A stretch of 64,000 nt of DNA from Serilophus lunatus (Eukaryota; Chordata; Aves; Passeriformes; Eurylaimidae): NCBI GenBank assembly GCA_013399895.1, contig VXBA01006146.1, positions 1,263-65,262 of the forward strand, given 5' to 3'. A program made the translations under genes and the position numbers. The notes beneath the pieces were generated by a model. That model was not told the origin of the DNA, did no database searches, and saw only the letters and a program-made list of their open reading frames with translations. Positions 24,201-36,000 of the stretch are shown one piece after another (the first letter of the stretch is position 1; each line of letters begins with the position of its first letter).

Positions 24201-27200
24201 TGTCCTCATATTTTCTCTATAAACGTTTTTCAACGAAATTTTCAACTAAACAGTTGAGTCTTTGGCTAGTAGGTAGAGAGGATGTCCAAAAAGAAAACCC
24301 AAACGTGTGAAGATAGAAAAAGGCCAAAAAGAAATGAAACATCTGACCATACACTTGACCTGATATGAACTTGCCATCATTATGAAGGTGGTGAGTAAAA
24401 TTTTTCCAGATGTTCTCCCTGCTGATTTTTACTCAACCATGTTATTCAATGGCTGGTTTTCTTCCAGAGGAGGGCCCTTCTCAGAGACAGTTGGAACTGA
24501 AGGAGCAGGTTTTTGGAAACTCTGCAAAGTGAAATGGTCAGTAAGCAATGGAGTGAGTGAGTAGTAATGGGAAAACTCAAATTCTGTAGACTCCTGTCCT
24601 CTGAAGTGTACTTAAGGGAAAGGAGCTTCAGCTTCCAAGAGCCATGGAGTGTGGTGGGCAGAAGGGTCACGTCAAGGAGCTGGGAGAATGTTACTCATGC
24701 AGAGAAACCGTGGAAGGAAGCAGTGAGCAAAAAGCCAGGTCTTGGGGGTAGAAAGGACTTGGGACTAAAGAGGACTGGGCAGCTTGCTTTTCAGGAAGGC
24801 ACTGGGTTGGATGGAAAAGTAGCTGCAAGCAGGAGCACACCTGTAAGCTCACAGTGGGCAGGGAGGGCAGTGGGGCATTTTTAGTTCCTGTTGTTGCCTT
24901 GGCACTTGGAATTGTTTCCATCTAAAAAAATATATCTGAATTTATACTGGACCATTCCTGTCATGTGAGTTAGTAAGGCTAAATCAAAATGCAGCCCCTG
25001 ATTCTGAAGAACTGCTGTGAACCTCTACCATTAAAATTTAAAACACCCTTTTCCCCAGACCTCCTCTAAAATAGAAAAAACTGTGGGGAGAAAAAAGACG
25101 ATTCTGGCTGTGGCTTAAATAACAGAATTCAGAAAAGCTGAGGGGTAAGACTTGCACTTGATTCTTGTTTTTTTCAGTTTCTCTCCATATACTCAGGTGA
25201 AAATCAGCCTTGGTTTTAAGATTCTCAGCTTGTCTCACTTTGAATCACTGTTACGATGTTTTCTAAACAGTGTGTGTTTGCTTGATATGCTTCATTTGAT
25301 CTGAGATTGACTCCAAGAAGGATATCTGAAAGTGTAACTGAGCTTGATTTCTCTCCTGAAGCAATCCAGGAGGATTGGGTGATGGGGGATGTCTGGATGC
25401 TGTTGGCTCATTTGCATGTGAACGAGGGAACTTCAGTTTATTCCCCCACTGCATAACACAAACAAAGTGAGTTATGGTCTCTGAGGTAGTGGGGTTTGAT
25501 CAAGTTGTTAGCAGTAAGCTGTGATCATAAATTGTTGGTGTTCTTGCTTGATAAACTAACAGCTGATTAGAAGATGTATGGCAAATCTTAATAGTTTTCA
25601 GGTGCTTTCAAAACTCTTCCATATCACTTCCTTGGGAAGCAACTGGAGCTTGCCTTGAAATGGAAGAGATGGTTTCCAAATCACTTTGGGGACTTTTCTG
25701 TGAGCTGCAGGGATGAAGGAGAATATTTATCTCTTCCCTGTGGCAGCAGAGTATCTCAGTTTTGCTGGAACTTTCAACTATTCTGCTTTTCCAGTCAGTG
25801 TTTTTCAAATATGATGTAGTGAAGGGAAGACAGGGTGGTCAGAAATCAGATGCAACCTGACAGATGGCAGGAGAGATTTCCAAAAGTTTCAGAAGGACAT
25901 GGGGGGGGGGGGGGGAATTCTCCTCTGATCTCAGCTACAAGAAAGAGAGTCCAATCAATTCACATGGGCTGCCTGTTACACTGATCCCAAACCAGGGGAG
26001 ATTTATGCCACTGGGGCTCCACTGAGCTGGAAGCAGTTACATGGAACTTGCAACTGATGTGAATCTGCCCCAACATGCCCACAAACTGGCCCTAGAACTA
26101 TCTTGTGCTGTTTACAGAGAACTTGAAAATGAAATGATCCTGCACAGCTTGGTGGCTTATAGCAGGGCTTCCTAGCTGTGACAGATGGCTTTGGGAGGTT
26201 CAGTTTTGGGGTGCCAGTTGTAGGGTATCTAAGCAGGACTCCAAATACTCTGAGCTGTTTTCTTCTGAAGATCAAGTTGTTTGCTTTAAGGCTCTAAAAA
26301 TGTAGGCACTTAGATTTCTTTGAATCTCTTGGCCCTGAGGATTTACAAAGCCACAGACCAATGATATATATTGCTTGATTTTTACAGTGCAGTGGGATTG
26401 TGTGATGAATTTCATTTCTGGTGTTTTCCACCTGTAAACAGTAAGAAAAAGCTCCTAATTCTAATGAGCACTTTGCTGTCCTTGTCTTAACACCCTCTCT
26501 GTGTATGATGGTGCAAACCAATATGAAACAAAAGGCACTCTGCCTTTCTCTTTGGACAAAGACATGGTAAGGAAGCTGGAGTTGCAAGTACTTCCCCAGC
26601 ATTTGAACTGTGCTTGTCTGAGTGAATCTTTTGCCTTCGTGGCTTTACACTCTGAATTTTTTTGATATGTGTCCTTCCTCCAGAGCCTCTGCCCAAACTT
26701 TCTTTGCTAAATGGGTGCTGCAATTGCGAGTCATGTACTGGCAGGCAAGTTTTAAGCTCAGGCATTGTAGTTTCATCTCCATAAAACTATTGGGGTCACT
26801 AATTATCAGGGTAATTAATTATCAGTGAAATTAATTGTCTATCAGCTATAGATGGATGCAACTGCACACACAGAAGTCAATTTGGGGATTACCTCCTGAG
26901 CCCCTAATCCACATCCCCTTTTATTATGCTGCTGTTGCCATTCAGCTGATTAAGATTCTCACAACTTCTTTGCCCTAATCAGCCAGGCAGCTGATGCTGC
27001 CAAGTTAACTTGTTCCCACATAAAACCATTGGTCTCTTCTCTTTTTCTGCTGTTCTCTGATTTGTTTCTTTTTTCCTTACTGACTCATTTTTTTAGCGAT
27101 TCTGCCTCTTCTTGCCTTTATGTTAAGTCAAGAGCATACTTAAAATCTGACCAAACTACAGAAGACTTGTTTGTGTGTTGACAGGCTTTTCTGATCTGAA

Positions 27201-29373
27201 GCTTCTCTAGGGAACACCTGGTGTATTTTCTGGCCTTAATGTGTCAGCAGTTTGTCACCACTTTTTAGCGTGTTGGCAGTAAAATAGCTTGGATGTTTTC
27301 TCCTGGTTTTGGCAGAGGGAAGTTCCTTCATCATGGGGGAGGCTTTAAAAAGGCAGGTGGTTCTTGTAATGGAAGCACAAACTTTCCTATTTCAGATGGT
27401 CTAAGGTGGGCCTAATCAACCTGGGTAATAAATCATGGACAGAAAAAAGAAAGACAGTAGGGTCAAATCGATAGCTGTAGTCAGTGGAGCATCCCTGCCA
27501 TGGAGGTAATGAAGGAAAGTAGGTTTTTTTGCCTGTAGTTCCCCCTTATAGCATTTAGTCCTTAATATACAGCTGCCACAGTAGGTCTGTGTGTGTACTG
27601 CAGACCCCTGAAACACTGAACCCAGTTCATGATGTGGTTTTGCAGCTGTTTGCACCTCTGTCAAAAAGCACAATACCATTTTCTGCACATTCCTTATGGC
27701 TTGTGTTCACAAATGGCCACGTGGTGAACCATGCCATGAATGGGTGGATCCATCAACCTAGTGGTGTAGCCACACTGAAACTCACGTGGAGGAAGAGGGA
27801 GGTTAGGAATTAGCAGTCAGGGTGCTGAAACTGCCAGCACAGTTTGATTCTGGTTCAAACATGTATACCCAGGCCCCAAAATCACTACCTGGTGTTGGCA
27901 GAGAGTTAAAACAGAGTGCAGAATTTGCCCTTCAGTGTAGCCATAACAAAGGGCAGAGCTTGTAATCTTCCAAATGCTGTGTATGGCACTTGTGGCAGTG
28001 TAAAGCTAACATAATGTGAAATGTGACTTTGGAAAAAAAGCTGGGTTCTGAACTGCACGTGTGAGCCCACGTGTGTTTGTGTATCAAGATGACCTTTCCA
28101 GTACAGGGATAGCTCCTTGAAATCGAAAAATTCACTTATAAGCATGTCTTTGCTTTCTGGATCACTAGAGGCTACAGCCAAGCAAATAGAGGAATAATTA
28201 ATGAAATTATTTCTTAGTCCCCCCTATTTATTCTTTGTCTTTGCTTGAAATTCTGGTCTCTCAAGCTCCTACGTGTCAGAATGACTGACGGGTATCTTCT
28301 TGTAGGAAAAATCATTATGTCTTTCCTAAACCACAGTGAAGTTATCAGGGAAAATCGTTGGCTTGCCTCTCCCAGCTCTGCACACCTGTGAAGCCCATGT
28401 TAAAGCTGTGAGCTTCTCTACACCCTGTCTGTTTGCCACCCTCTCTCTCTCTGCCTCTTTTAATCATCTGGATTGAGGCCTTTCCCACGTGTTCCTCATG
28501 CAGATCTCTAAAACCCTCCCCACATCACACAGGGTACTCAAACCCATTGCCCTCTCTTCTCTACCTTTTATGATGTGCAGGACTGTTCAACTTGGTCCTA
28601 TAACAAGCTCCTCAAGAAATATTTTTATGTGGCACTGGTGTCAATTTAGATTAATCTCAAATTACTGTATACAAAGAAGTTGTGATTATTACTGTCAGTG
28701 ATCAGAAAAGGTCACCTAAATCCTTTACAGCAGAGTGTGTCCAGCTGCACAAAAAAGTCTGTGTATATGTATGTATATATATATTAGTTTTTATGGCTCT
28801 GAGACAACTGAAGCCTGAATTTCAAAAGATGCCTTGCCATTTTAGTTCTTGAAGAATAATAGATGGGCATGCTTCTCACACAGCTTTTGTCTTAATTAGG
28901 CATTTTCATCCCTGGGTAGTTAGGAGCATGATTCTTTATGAAGAGTATAGTGTAGGGTTGTAGGAAATATATGATAGACACAAAGGTCTGTAGCCATCTA
29001 GGAGATAATATATGGAACATTTCACCTTCTTTGAGCTGTTGGCCATTGAAGTGTTACCAGAAGATGATTTTCTTTTGCAGCCATTTATTTTTCCTGGTGA
29101 GAAAGAAAAAAATATTTTTATTTATTTTATATTTCATTTCTATGAGGGAGGGCAGCATTTTGGAACCTGTGTTAGTGCTTCTGGTGACTGCAGACTCTCC
29201 AAACACAGAGTAAAAAAGACTATAGCTTTCCACAGAATTAAGCCTTCCCACTTCACTCCCTTTAGTACAAGTATGCTTGTAGCAGACACAGGTTGTCCCA
29301 TTAGCCAGCATGCAGACTCCACATTGGAGAGCACTCAAAACCACACCATGAACAGCCTGGCCCCCGTGCTGTT
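21211..29373. other. LANCL1-CPS1 intergenic region, right part
   Basis: No convincing gene. A 15-base G tract at 25901-25915 and AT-rich sequence around 22.8-23.6 kb are the only notable composition features. A 169-residue minus-strand open frame (22016-22525) has no family signature and I do not call it. Confidence 0.6.
25901..25915. repeat. Poly-G tract
   Basis: An uninterrupted run of 15 G. Length may be unreliable. Confidence 0.9.
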
Positions 29374-29525
29374 AGGAATCATAGAATCTTGGGATGGTTT
29401 GGATTGGAAGGGACCCATAGGGCAACCTATGCCACACTCATGATAAAGAATTTTTAATTGATATTTAATCTAAACCTACTGCCTTTCAATTTGAACCCAT
29501 TTCCCCTTGTCCTGTCACTCCTGTA
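29374..29525 (-). mobile_element. CR1 LINE fragment just upstream of CPS1
   Basis: Antisense CR1 3' end, 'aatcatagaatcttgggatggtttggattggaagggaccc', then, after an internal deletion, 'atttaatctaaacctactgcctttcaatttgaacccatttccccttgtcctgtcac'. It ends about 400 bases before the CPS1 start codon, so it may border the promoter region. Confidence 0.85.
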
Positions 29526-29927
29526 ATCCTGGGGTGATTTCTCTAGCTGCCTTCCAGCTATTGTCTGGCCTGTGTTGCAACTCCTGAGGCAGCACTCAGA
29601 GACCACCCTGAAGGGAAGTGTTGCAAGGGTGCCTCAGCAAGCATTGCTCCGAGGAGGGGAGGGAAGGGGTGGGGCTGCCCTTGGGACTGTTAATGGCAGA
29701 ATAAATGAGAAGGTGTAGGGCAGTGCTGTGTGGTCAGTCCAGCATACCTGCTGTGCCTCTGTTCCCCTTCCCTGTGATCTGCAGGACTATATTGTCAGCA
29801 CCAAATCTTTCAAAAAATATACATCGCATACAAGGCGTCACATACAAGCAGATTTTTGGGTTTTGGTTTTTTTGTTGTTTTTTTCTTGTGTTCCTTAAAC
29901 TTTAGTTACTCATCAGCAACTTTCAAG
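29526..29927 (+). promoter_or_regulatory. CPS1: CPS1 5' flank or 5' UTR with a candidate splice acceptor
   Basis: The 400 bases before the ATG should hold the 5' UTR and possibly the proximal promoter. A T-rich tract (about 29850-29900) ending in 'aactttag' at 29904 looks like a 3' splice site, 24 bases before the ATG. Known human CPS1 transcripts include one with an upstream exon spliced just before this ATG, which fits. The frame is open from the acceptor to the ATG. No convincing TATA box was identified. Confidence 0.4.
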
Positions 29928-30050
29928 ATGACAAGAATTTTGACAGCTTGCAAAGCGGTGAAGACTTTGAAAGGCAGATTGAAATTTTGCAATGTGTCTG
30001 CTGATCACTGGAGTTTCCCAAGGACAGATTCCAAGCTGTTGAGCATCAAG
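29928..30050 (+). CDS. CPS1: CPS1 coding exon 1
   Basis: 41 codons from MTRILTACKAVKTLK to SKLLSIK; donor aag|gtaaca, phase 0. It is the mitochondrial targeting peptide, with Lys and Arg but almost no acidic residues. It matches human MTRILTAFKVVRTLK closely. Confidence 0.95.
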
Positions 30051-33000
30051 GTAACAGTGGCTGAAGTACTGTGTTTTAGTAGATGTGTTTGGCATGCAGA
30101 GATAGCTTGCTGCAGATAACAGGGGTTACCTAGAAGCATGAACCAGAGGAGATTTGTCTGAACACTAAGCAAGGGGGTTGCTTGGCCAAATGGTTTTATT
30201 AACTAAGCAAACACACTTTTTGTGTATTCTGGAGTGGAAATTATAGAGTAGATTGCACCAAAAGGTGGAAGTTCAGGGTTTCAGTTGATTATTATATGTT
30301 ATTTTCTTTAGAAACACCCCACCATACAGTGAACAGAGTGGATCTTTCAGTCCATACGAGCATGAATCAGCTGGGTATTCGAAATCATGTGTCACTTGAA
30401 GCATATGATTAATCCTATTGAATCCATACAGAATCCATTTGCGGTGCATTGGAAATCATGATGGCTCTGAGATGTAGACAACTCTTTGTGAATGTGTCAG
30501 GGTATCAGCTCTTGATTTACTGGGGCTGGGATGCCTCAGTTCACTTCCCCAACTTTCTTCTGCTCCTTGTTTCAGGAGTTGCATTTGCCCTGCTTTGCTA
30601 GTGTAACCTGGGCAGGTGTGGCAGAGTACAGGGATGAAATGGGAGTTCTGCAGCACTGGCAGTGTCCTGTCAGCATGCACTTTATGTTGAAAAGGCACTT
30701 TTGCACATGTATCCTGTCGAATGAACAGAATTAGCAACTGAAGGAGTGGTGTTTCAGAGAGTGGTAGGAAAGAGACTTGGGCTGTGGGCACTGCCTTACT
30801 TGGCAGGGTGTTCTAGGGGGCTGATAAGTATCATTTCTGTCCACTGAGGACTAGGGCTTTTCTTACCTGTCCCACAAGGAAAAATGAGGTCCTACACAGT
30901 TTTCAGGATTTCTCTGGACTCCTGGTAACGGCCCATTACTTGACAGGATGAGAGGGAATGGATTCAAACTGAGTGAGAGAAGGTCTAGATTAGATATTAG
31001 GAAAAAATTATTTACTGGGAAGATAGAGAGGCCCTGGCACAGGGTGCCCAGAGAAGCTGTGGAAGTGTCCAAGGCCAGGCTGGATGGAGCTCTGAGCAAC
31101 CTGTGATGACAACAGCAGTCCTGCTTGTAGTCTATAAAGCCATCACGTTTACCAGCCTCCACAGCTGCACCATTTGAAGTAGAAACAGGGCCCTGACATG
31201 AGGAACAAATCCCTTGGTTGTTCCTCAGGCTAGGGAAGATATTTTGTTTTGACACTGACCACACATTAAAACTACGTCAAAGCCCTCAGGTGAGGCAGTG
31301 CTATCTTCTCATACCTTTCAGAGCAGGTGCCAGCTTCTTTTGTTCCATTTTGAAATCTCACCACAGGTCTAGAAAGTGTCTCTTGGTGTGACAGAGCAAA
31401 CTATGACAGTTTGAACAATGTCTTCTGCGTGGGTTTTGTTCTTCAGATTGAAATGAGATAGGAGAAAATGGAGAAGAGTTTCACTGCCATTTCCAGATGA
31501 GTAGAACCTGTTAATGAACTAAGACATGCTGTTGACAACTGTCACTGTGTCTAGGGGACAGGAGCCCAGGATTCATACTTGGCTGCTTGGTTTAGGGCTG
31601 GGATGGCCTGTGCTATCAGTTTGCTCATGCTCTGCATTGTGGAACAGGAGCTCATGCAGGTACACTCATGTTCACCAGGGTTTTAGAAACTGTCAAGCCA
31701 AAGAAGCAGAGCTGAAGAGTTCTGCTGGAATGCCATCCTTGCTTGTCTCTGTGGCCTCTGATACCTCTCCTGCTTTTTGGAGCTGGTTCAGTTATTTCTG
31801 CCATGCTGTGTACAGCGTGGCAGTTGAGCATTGTGATGCATAGAAAAGTGGTTCAAAGACACTTTGGTCCGTGGTTATCAGTCTGCTGTAGGAAAAGGCA
31901 TCTTCCACTGATAAAGCCTTGTAGCCCATGGTTAGGATTGCTAGTTCAGCTTTTGATGATGAGACACCCTCTGTCTTCACACATCCCAGGTTAATTCTGA
32001 TGCACGCTTATACTGATGACTTAGGGTTTGAAGTTTGGATATAGCATCCTGAATGACAGAGGGATGGTTTAAGGTACATGTTCTGCCACTTATTCAAGGA
32101 ATGCACAGACCTACAAGGTCATATTTCATAATGCTGAGGCATGCAATTAAGAAGTTTCATGCACATATAACTGATGGATTTACAGCACAAGCTATTCTAG
32201 CATCTACCTATCTGTGCTTGTAAAGCTGAAGGGTGATTGTTAAAGCCAATAATACCAGTGCTGAAGGCAGAGAGAATGAATACCTGTTAAGAGGGCAATG
32301 TCAGGTGTGACCCTTGGGAGCTATTTTAACCTCAGTCGCAGCAACTGGAAATACACTCAAGGTGGGTGAGGAAGAATTGGACTCTCCTTCTCTTTCAAGG
32401 TGTATAACAGGATCTGTTGCAGGGCAGCCAAGACCTCCTGTGTGTCTGAAGTTCTGAGTCTGTTGAGGCATTTGTACCTGCACTGTAACCCCCTGACTCA
32501 CCAAGCAGTAAAGCACAAAGTAATCAAAGTCACGGACTGGAAACTTGCCAGAGTTCAAGGAGCGTTTGGACAATGCTCTCGGGCAAATGATGGGATTCTT
32601 GGGGTTGTCCTGTGCAGGGCCAGCAGACAACTCAATGATCCTTGTGGGTCCCTTCCAACTCAGGAGATTCTATGATTCGTGATTCCATGTGGGGGCTAAT
32701 GGCAATATTACGTAATGATCCCATTCTCCCATTATTGCAGGTTTAAATGAGCATTTAGTTGCCTTTTATTGCTTTTTCTCATTGGACTGTTTTAGGGAAC
32801 ATAAAAAAATTCAATGAAAACATGTTTCTAATCTATGTACAAACTAAGTATTAGAGAGCATGAGGGAGAGGTGGTAGTTACAGAAGAGTGCCTAATGATT
32901 TTTTCCCCAAGTCTATATTCTGGCCAGTTAAACTCAGCCTATGTGGGGAAACACCCTTGCAGTGGAGTAATTTGAGGTGTGGGGACTCACAGGTCTGTAT

Positions 33001-36000
33001 TTCCCTATTGCATCACATCCTTTAGTACTAAAGAAGACATGGAGCATCCACGAGTGAAAGAGAGCAGACGAGAGACACCCCAAGGCTCTCTTTAGGGAGG
33101 TTTAGCATGGCTGGTTTTGGGATAATCAGGCTTCTTTACAATTCAGGGAGGGGCAGAGAGACTGTGGCTCGAAGCTCGTATCATTCAGTGCTCTTCTGAG
33201 GCTGATGTATTTAAATGAGGATGTAAAGAGCAGTGGGAGCAATAAATAGGTGGCTTGTAACAGCCTAGCTGGCTTGGTAAGGAGTGGATTGGGAGAGCTA
33301 TAAAGCTACCAGGAATGAGGTAAAAATATAGCTAGAAACGAGAGGGAAAGGAGGGAAATTTTTTGAGCACTGGCTTTAGAAACTATTTCAGATTACTGTG
33401 AAAGGACTTTTCAAATGTATTTGGGGCAGGTGGAAAATAGCTGGGAAAATGACTGCAAGGGATGCAGAGGAACGAGGGATGAGGTGAAACACGAGTCATA
33501 AGGCAATCCACTCCTCTCCCTTTGGAGGTGAAAGTGTAGGGGAGGTAAAATGGGGCCTGTTCCCAAAGAGATGAGGGAACTTAGTGAGCTACTGCTGTGG
33601 GGGAGAGATGAAGTGCTTGTGTCCTTGGGTGCTCAATAACTTGTGTGAGACACTTCATCTGTCTTGGTTCCCACTCCTCCTTTGATTTTGGTCATGAACA
33701 AATACTTGTGGCATTGTTGTGAACAGCCTTAAGAAGAGTTCAAGTTGTAGGTGTGGTGACTTTTCTCTCATGGTACCTGTGCTGAGTTTCTGGCTTTCCT
33801 TTGTCTTTGGCTTGGTTGATAAAGGAACTGGTCCAGAGCTTCTCCCTAAAGGTAGCCTAAGTGTGAATCTTCTTTGGCCCCAATACACTAACCTTGTTTC
33901 ATTCTTCATTCTTGTCCTTTCTTCTCTTAGTGTTAGCCAGTAGAAAATATGCCAGAATAAAAAGATATACATATATATATATGTATAAAGGGTTGGCAAA
34001 GGAAGCTTTGACTGTTAGCAATGTCCAGATAGATTTCCAGCCTGTGGTGTCATAACAGTTACATAAAACTACTCCTTTTTTTGCTGGTTGTTTCATCTTG
34101 AGAGGGTGGATGTAGCAGTCCTGGCACCAGCTTTTTATTGTAGAAGAAAGTCTGGTGGCTTTTGGCTTCTCCTGTACTCCTGTACTTCTCTCTGACATGT
34201 CAGCTGTTCCATAGCCAGCCAGATGTGTGAGCCAAGAAACATGCAGAAGAGACCCTTGTGCTGCACGGAATCATGATCTGCCTTATTGCATTCTTCTGAC
34301 TGGAGTGGCCTGCCCTGGGACCTGAGTCCCAGCTGTGCCTCTGCCATACAACACTGCCCATCCTGGCTTCAGTACTTGGCATAGTCCTAGTCCTCCAGCA
34401 GCTCAGGGTTCAGCTTCACCTTGCCAAGACAAACTGGAGGATTTCCTTGGAGGAGAAAAGCTGGACATCCTTCACTGGTTACTCTATGAGGCAAGAAGAG
34501 GGAAAATTTACCTGTTTGCTTTCTGTACAACACTTTATAGAAGACACACTTTGAAAAGCAAATTGTACTGCAGATCTTCTGAGATTTTGCAGATCTTTAT
34601 CATCCATCTTGTAGATGGGAAGGGCTGCTACAGTAGGGAACTAACTGAAACTAATTTAATTTAGGTTTTTTTACTTTCTTGTTGGGTTTGTTTGTTTGTT
34701 AATTTTTTTCCCTTAACTGCTACAATGTTTTGCTTCCTTCATATATGAAGTGCTTAGTGAAGTGGAACCCAAACTGGTTAACTCCTCAAGTTGGTTTGAC
34801 AAAACACACAAAATCTAGCAATTTCACAGCAACAGCATCTCCATCTTCAAAGCTCTTCTCCTGCAGTCTCTCTAGAGGACAGGAACTCTGCTAAAGGTGA
34901 AACTACTGATGTGTAGGAAGAAGAAATTGTGCTGCAAACAGCATGTCTCACATTGGAAATAATGTGGAAGAAATATTTTAGATTACAACAGAGATTTATC
35001 TGAGACTACATGGGGATGCTTCTGAGAAGGGTGGGGGCAAAAAAGACCTCATGGAAGCTCTGGGATTTTTGTTTATTGCTTGCTTGTTGGAGCCTTGTGA
35101 AAGTGAATATCTCCCCCAACTGATCCCTGACTGAGCCAACTGGCCTTCTCTATAGCCTGTAAATCACTTTTCACATTTTAAAATCCTGAAAAGACAAGGT
35201 AGGCTGGCAGCCTGGAGATATGGTAACACCTCCACTGGAAATGTTAGCAAGAATAATTGCTTCCAGAATGCTCAACAAACCAACCACTTAATTAATAAAT
35301 CAAGGAAGGGAGGGAAACACTTGAACATCTATCCTCTGCTGGACCTGAACTTTGAGGCAGGTTATGGTTGCTTAGGGACATTCTTCTCCATTACCTGAAC
35401 ACTGTAAGGGCTCTAATAGTACAATGGGGGCTTCTGTTTCAACAGAAATGGTTTCTGTGATGTCTGGTGTATGGGAGGGCAGGTGAGCTGTGTTGGGAGG
35501 AAGTCCCTACAGGTTCTTGTCAAGTACTGTATTGAGAGTGAGGCTCATACTGATTGCTCTGGGGTTTAACCCTCAGTAGTTAGATGGATCTTAACTTTTC
35601 TGGTAATTCCACCATTGTGGACTTTACCTCCTGAAGGGCTCTGCCAGGTGGTGGTGGAATTTGGGATTGCAATTCAGATGGTTGCCCTGACATGCACCAA
35701 ATGCTGGGACTTGCTTGAAGTGGAGTATGGATTCAAATGTGTGGCCTGCTGGGGGGTGGGATTCATCCCTTGGCACCAAGGCTGGGAGAAACCAGTTCCA
35801 GCAGTCAGTGTCCCATGTGAATTGTGAGAGCTGGGTTTTCAGCAGGCTTCCAACAGGGCAGAGGTCCTGTCCAAAGCCCTGTTGGAGACACCTAGGCCAC
35901 CTCAGTGCTTTGCAATGTTTTAAATGTGTGGCAGCTTTCTCAGTGAGAAGTGCAGTGAGATTAGGGAGCTGACCGGCCAATTTTAATTTGGTCTAAGCCT

